Origin: Epiperipatus broadwayi | Taxonomy: Eukaryota > Onychophora > Udeonychophora > Euonychophora > Peripatidae | Assembly: GCA_028023455.1 (NCBI GenBank) | Contig: JAQFVV010012667.1 | Span: 852,501-916,500, forward strand | Length of the DNA stretch: 64,000 nucleotides | Direction of reading: 5' to 3' | Shown here: positions 60,301 through 64,000 of the stretch, one piece after another | Layout of the letters: each line of letters opens with the position of its first letter | Numbering within the stretch: position 1 is the stretch's first letter | Made by a program: the position numbers and the translations under genes | Notes under the pieces: generated by a model | Told to the model about the DNA's origin: nothing | What the model saw: the letters and a program-made list of their open reading frames with translations, nothing else | The model's database searches: none

Positions 60301-61904
60301 TATATTAATTTGGCAATGCAATAAGAAAGATAAAGTAAAGAAATAAAGTTACAATTATTACTCGGAATGCATGACATATATTTCATTGATTCAGAAAATA
60401 GTAAAGTGACATTATATTTCAGCAAAATTTCTCATTTTTATGGTCTACCTACAAAACATAAGGGCCATATTCCATTAAGATTTATTGATAGTTCTAGAAA
60501 TTTATCTTGCCAAAACTTCTAAAAGTTTTCAGTCATGCAAGACACAATCCTTATCATGGATTCTAAGCACTTTATAGAATTAATCAAGAACATAAAAAAT
60601 TGAAAAACTGACACATTGATAAGCTTTGATGCAAAATTTTTGTTAACAAATGTATCATCTGATGAAGGATTGTCAATTGAAAGAATAGGATTAAAAAATA
60701 ATAGCTTTCAAATGAGAACAACTCTTGTTATTGATAGTGTAATTGCATAACAACATACCATCAATACCACAGAACTATTTTAACAAAATCAACGTGGCTA
60801 TAGGATCACCATTGTCTTTTCTGATTAGCAGCATTTATGTGGGAGAACTTGAAATCCTAGCAATAAATATTACTCTGCATTGAACTAAAGTTCACTATGT
60901 TGATGCTATATTTGTTGTATGTCCACCTGATAAAACATTAATATTCTGGACCAACATTTTTCCTTCAATTAAATTCACAACAGGCTCAGAACAAGAACAA
61001 AAATTAGGATTTTTATATTCTAGTGAGAAAAGTATCTTATGGCAAAATCAAAACTGCAATTTACAGAAAACTCACACAAAACTGAAAATATTTTGCATCA
61101 ATCACACCAGAAAAACAAAACATGGTATTGTTTGATCACTATGGAACAGAACAAAACAATTTATTTAGAAACCAATGATTAATAAAAAGAAAAAATCTAC
61201 ATAGAAAAAAATTCTCATAAAAAATGTTTATCCATTAGCTATCGTTTTAAAAACCTTAATTATATAACAAAAAGAAACACAAAAATATTTGTACTGTAGT
61301 TTATCTATACATACCAGCAATAGTAGACAACTAAAGAAAATCACAATAGATATAACATCACAACAGATTTCCAAATCAATATCACAGTATAAGAAATTTT
61401 ATTATTTACAATATCCAAATTCGAAATACTGAAAAACAAAAATTGCCTATGAAATATTATATAAATATGGAAAGACATATATTAATGAGACCAGCCACCT
61501 AAATACAAAATGACTGAAAGAAAACAAATAAATAAGAGAAAACATGTATCTATAAGAACAGACAATTTATGTATCAGTGCACATATGTTCAATTGGAAAA
61601 GTTTGAAAATATTGAATAGAGATGGCAAATGACATCATAAGTCAACCTAGTGTGATAATCCATCATGTATAAAAGCAAATAATTAATCTTACTTTTAAGA
61701 AAAATGGAGAAATCAGGAGTCCTCATTCATAAGAATATAAAATATTTATTGACTGTTGTTTTTACCAGAATAATTCAGTTGAAGAATTTACCTATAATTT
61801 AACATTAATGGATTCAAAGATCCATGTTCATTGTCCACACTAGTACTGTCACTGATCAGACTAGTGACATCTGAAGAGGGGAGGAGAACATTGTTAGGCA
61901 AAAT

Positions 61905-62457
61905 ATTGATATACTACTAGAACTTGAATGTATTTGGAAAAAAATTACATAAACTTTGAATTTTTTTAAGAACAATCAATACTTGGTGTTAGTTGATGGA
62001 AATAGTCCAAGATATAATTACTACAAAAATCTCAAGATCACAAATTTTCAGATAAACTTACAGATAATGTTATATCACATAATTTAATTTTAGTAACAAT
62101 ATACATTTCTACTACAAAATAAATATCCGCCTCCAAAATCCAAAGAAAATATAAAATAAATGTTTATTGAATGAAGTATGATAAAGAAATGTTTAAATAC
62201 ATATTTATTTAATTATGCTCTGAAATAAAAGTCCAGAAGGAACTGCTCTCAAATGAACTATATGTTTAAAACTAAAATGCAGAAAATTAGTGAACAAAAA
62301 AAAATATTTTACTATCTCCAACATTACTAATTAAAATTTAATAATATTTAGAATTATATAATAATTGTATTATTTTTATAAAGGTTCAAATGAAATAAAA
62401 AAAGCTGTAAACTAATTATTGTAAAATTAGAAATACCTACAATATTGTAGAATTTTA
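61905..62457. other. AT-rich DNA, no gene seen
   Basis: Region between the end of PLE-D and the (TAA)n array. No domain recognised. Confidence 0.55.
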
Positions 62458-62627
<170 letters not shown>

Positions 62628-62629
62628 CA

Positions 62630-63157
62630 ATTGCCTGACTTTTATTTAAAAACTTTAATAATTTCAAGTTAGACTAAAGCATAATGAGGTTATATAAAAT
62701 AGTTTATCGGCTAACAGCCTAACAAGATACAAATCTGAAATAAACAATAAGTAATTATTTATGAACAAAAACTGTCTTTTAATTAATAAAATAATAATTG
62801 AAAAACAATATGAGATTTTAATAAACATCAGCAATATAAGTTCTTGATGATCAAAAACAAAACATTGGCCTATTAAATTCATGTTAGTTATATTAATTAA
62901 TTAATTTCATAGTAAGCAAAATGGCACTACACAATTCATGCAAATAATCATTGGGAACCTAAAAATGTATTGACAGCCATATCAAATCTAAGTTTATGGC
63001 TCTACTAATGGAATAAAGAATGTGCATTATAGGACAGTAGAATTCATAAGGGTAGTTAAACAATCAAAGTGCATCATCACTGATCAATCAAAATATAATC
63101 TTGAATAACTCCACATACATTTTTTTCCATATATTTGAAATACACCATTTCCTCTGA

Positions 63158-63199
<42 letters not shown>

Positions 63200-64000
63200 C
63201 TTAGCACTTTCAAGAGACTACTTGCTCTCATACTCTTAGATGTTGTTGTTAAGTCTGAATAGAAATTACCCACTTTAAAATCTCCTTATAAAATATTAAA
63301 TCCATATATATATATATATAGTTCTGACTACTGAAAATAAAAATAAACTGAAATTTTTATTTTAAAAAACAAATGAAATGAAATTGTTCATGAAAATCAA
63401 GAACAAGTAAGAATTAACCCCAAGAAATAATTTTTAATATGTACACGTTAATTAAAATATTACTATGGATTCAAAAACATTGTCAAATCTTAAAGACTTA
63501 TTGCTATTACTTTTTAAATATGTATGTACATAGACAATTTATATATTTAATTGTTTTTTAAATTTTATTCTTTTACTTGAATTATATGATTTTTTACACA
63601 TAATATTTTATTTTTACACATTTTAACATTTACATATTATGCAAACATGAATTTCATTAATTTGACTGGATAAGACAAAGAAAAAGATTTAGTTATTAAA
63701 GTATTTTTTCTACCTTCAAGCCTATTAATATTTATCTGATAGTATATAGATACTTTACAAGTATTTTTATCCATGATATGTTATAAAAATATAAAAATTG
63801 ATTAGAAGTTTATGTTTATTTCCAAAATTAATATTTTGATATCCAATGTGAATGTTGACTTCTACCAACAGGGTTTTATTAATTATTATATTGATTATAT
63901 TTTTTAATTTGAGATATGTATTTCTACTGAATTAAATATTTACACTTAATATTTTATTAAAGTATTTATTTTGTCAAATTTAAGATAGTTTAATTTTTTA
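62630..64000. other. AT-rich DNA to the window end, no gene seen
   Basis: Contains TA arrays at about 63162-63198 and 63305-63320. No conserved coding sequence or splice pair was recognised. Confidence 0.55.

Larger units (their letters stand above)
59690..61900 (+). pseudogene. PLE-D: Penelope-like element split by a foldback and a SINE
   Basis: An N-terminal RT part is seen at about 59860-59975: 'NNASFIMV', then 'NDYDNKNELFAEDKYQKMTK', matching 'adKGnatVvm...dY..K...ll.d..Yk'. After the foldback the frame resumes near 60360 with 'ENSKVTLYFSKISHFYGLPT' and 'KHKGHIPLRFIDSS', the PLE signature 'fYGLPKiHK...PLRPIvs'. Then come 'SFDAKFLLTNVSSDEGL' (60628-60680), 'VAIGSPLSFLISSIYVGELE', 'HYVDAIFVV' at 60893 (the second palm Asp is Ala), 'PSIKFTTGSEQEQKLGFLYS', and a GIY-YIG remnant, 'YKYGKTYINETSHLNTK', at about 61459-61510. 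It ends with 'ctgaagaggggaggagaaca' near 61871-61890, a broken hammerhead-like motif. Stops and the YVDA change make it inactive. Confidence 0.85.

Overview
The window looks like a very AT-rich, gene-poor stretch of animal (metazoan) nuclear DNA. No prokaryotic organisation is visible: there are no operons and no long ORFs. I see one recognisable host exon bounded by GT/AG splice sites, tRNA-derived SINEs with poly(A) tails and target-site duplications, non-LTR retrotransposons, Penelope-like elements (PLEs), a non-coding LTR element, many foldback repeats and abundant (TA)n arrays. The exon (56940-57056, +) encodes part of a receptor-type protein tyrosine phosphatase catalytic domain and most resembles the R2B (PTPRK/M/T/U) group. 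As far as I recall insects lack that group, so a lophotrochozoan or other non-insect invertebrate is plausible, but I cannot name the species.

Layout. 1-10.2 kb: AT-rich DNA with a foldback repeat (1994-2640), a TA-cored hairpin and a SINE (4727-4812). 10.2-15.2 kb: a second foldback copy, then a minus-strand LTR element with two ~2.07 kb LTRs around only 525 bp of internal sequence. 15.2-25 kb: mostly featureless, with a SINE and a 177 bp palindrome. 25-27.6 kb: a decayed non-LTR RT and a tandem duplication. 27.9-29.8 kb: a 1.14 kb composite of four repeat units (two forward, two inverted) between 13-bp direct repeats, abutting a decayed PLE that ends in a hammerhead-ribozyme-like fold. 31.4-31.6 kb: a possible minus-strand 3'-terminal exon. 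33-37.2 kb: a duplicated repeat, a doubtful PLE scrap, a small hairpin insertion and a third foldback. 37.5-40.1 kb: a nearly complete but dead RTE-type LINE with a nested SINE. 41 kb: a minus-strand PLE. 45.4-46.7 kb: a foldback nested in a foldback. 54.2-56.3 kb: a Jockey-like LINE with an intact YADD. 56.9 kb: the phosphatase exon. 58.4-61.9 kb: two PLE copies head to head, one split by a foldback that is itself split by a SINE. 62.5 kb: a 170 bp (TAA)n array.

Working together: apart from the phosphatase exon and the uncertain exon near 31.5 kb, I see no host genes. The window reads as large introns and intergenic DNA built by nested insertion of retroelements and foldback repeats. All recognised element coding regions carry stops, frameshifts or truncations. 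Differences between repeat copies often fall at CpG versus TpG/CpA, as expected if the germline genome is CpG-methylated. All coordinates come from reading by eye; ends of decayed elements are good to tens of bases, while TSD-defined ends are tighter.
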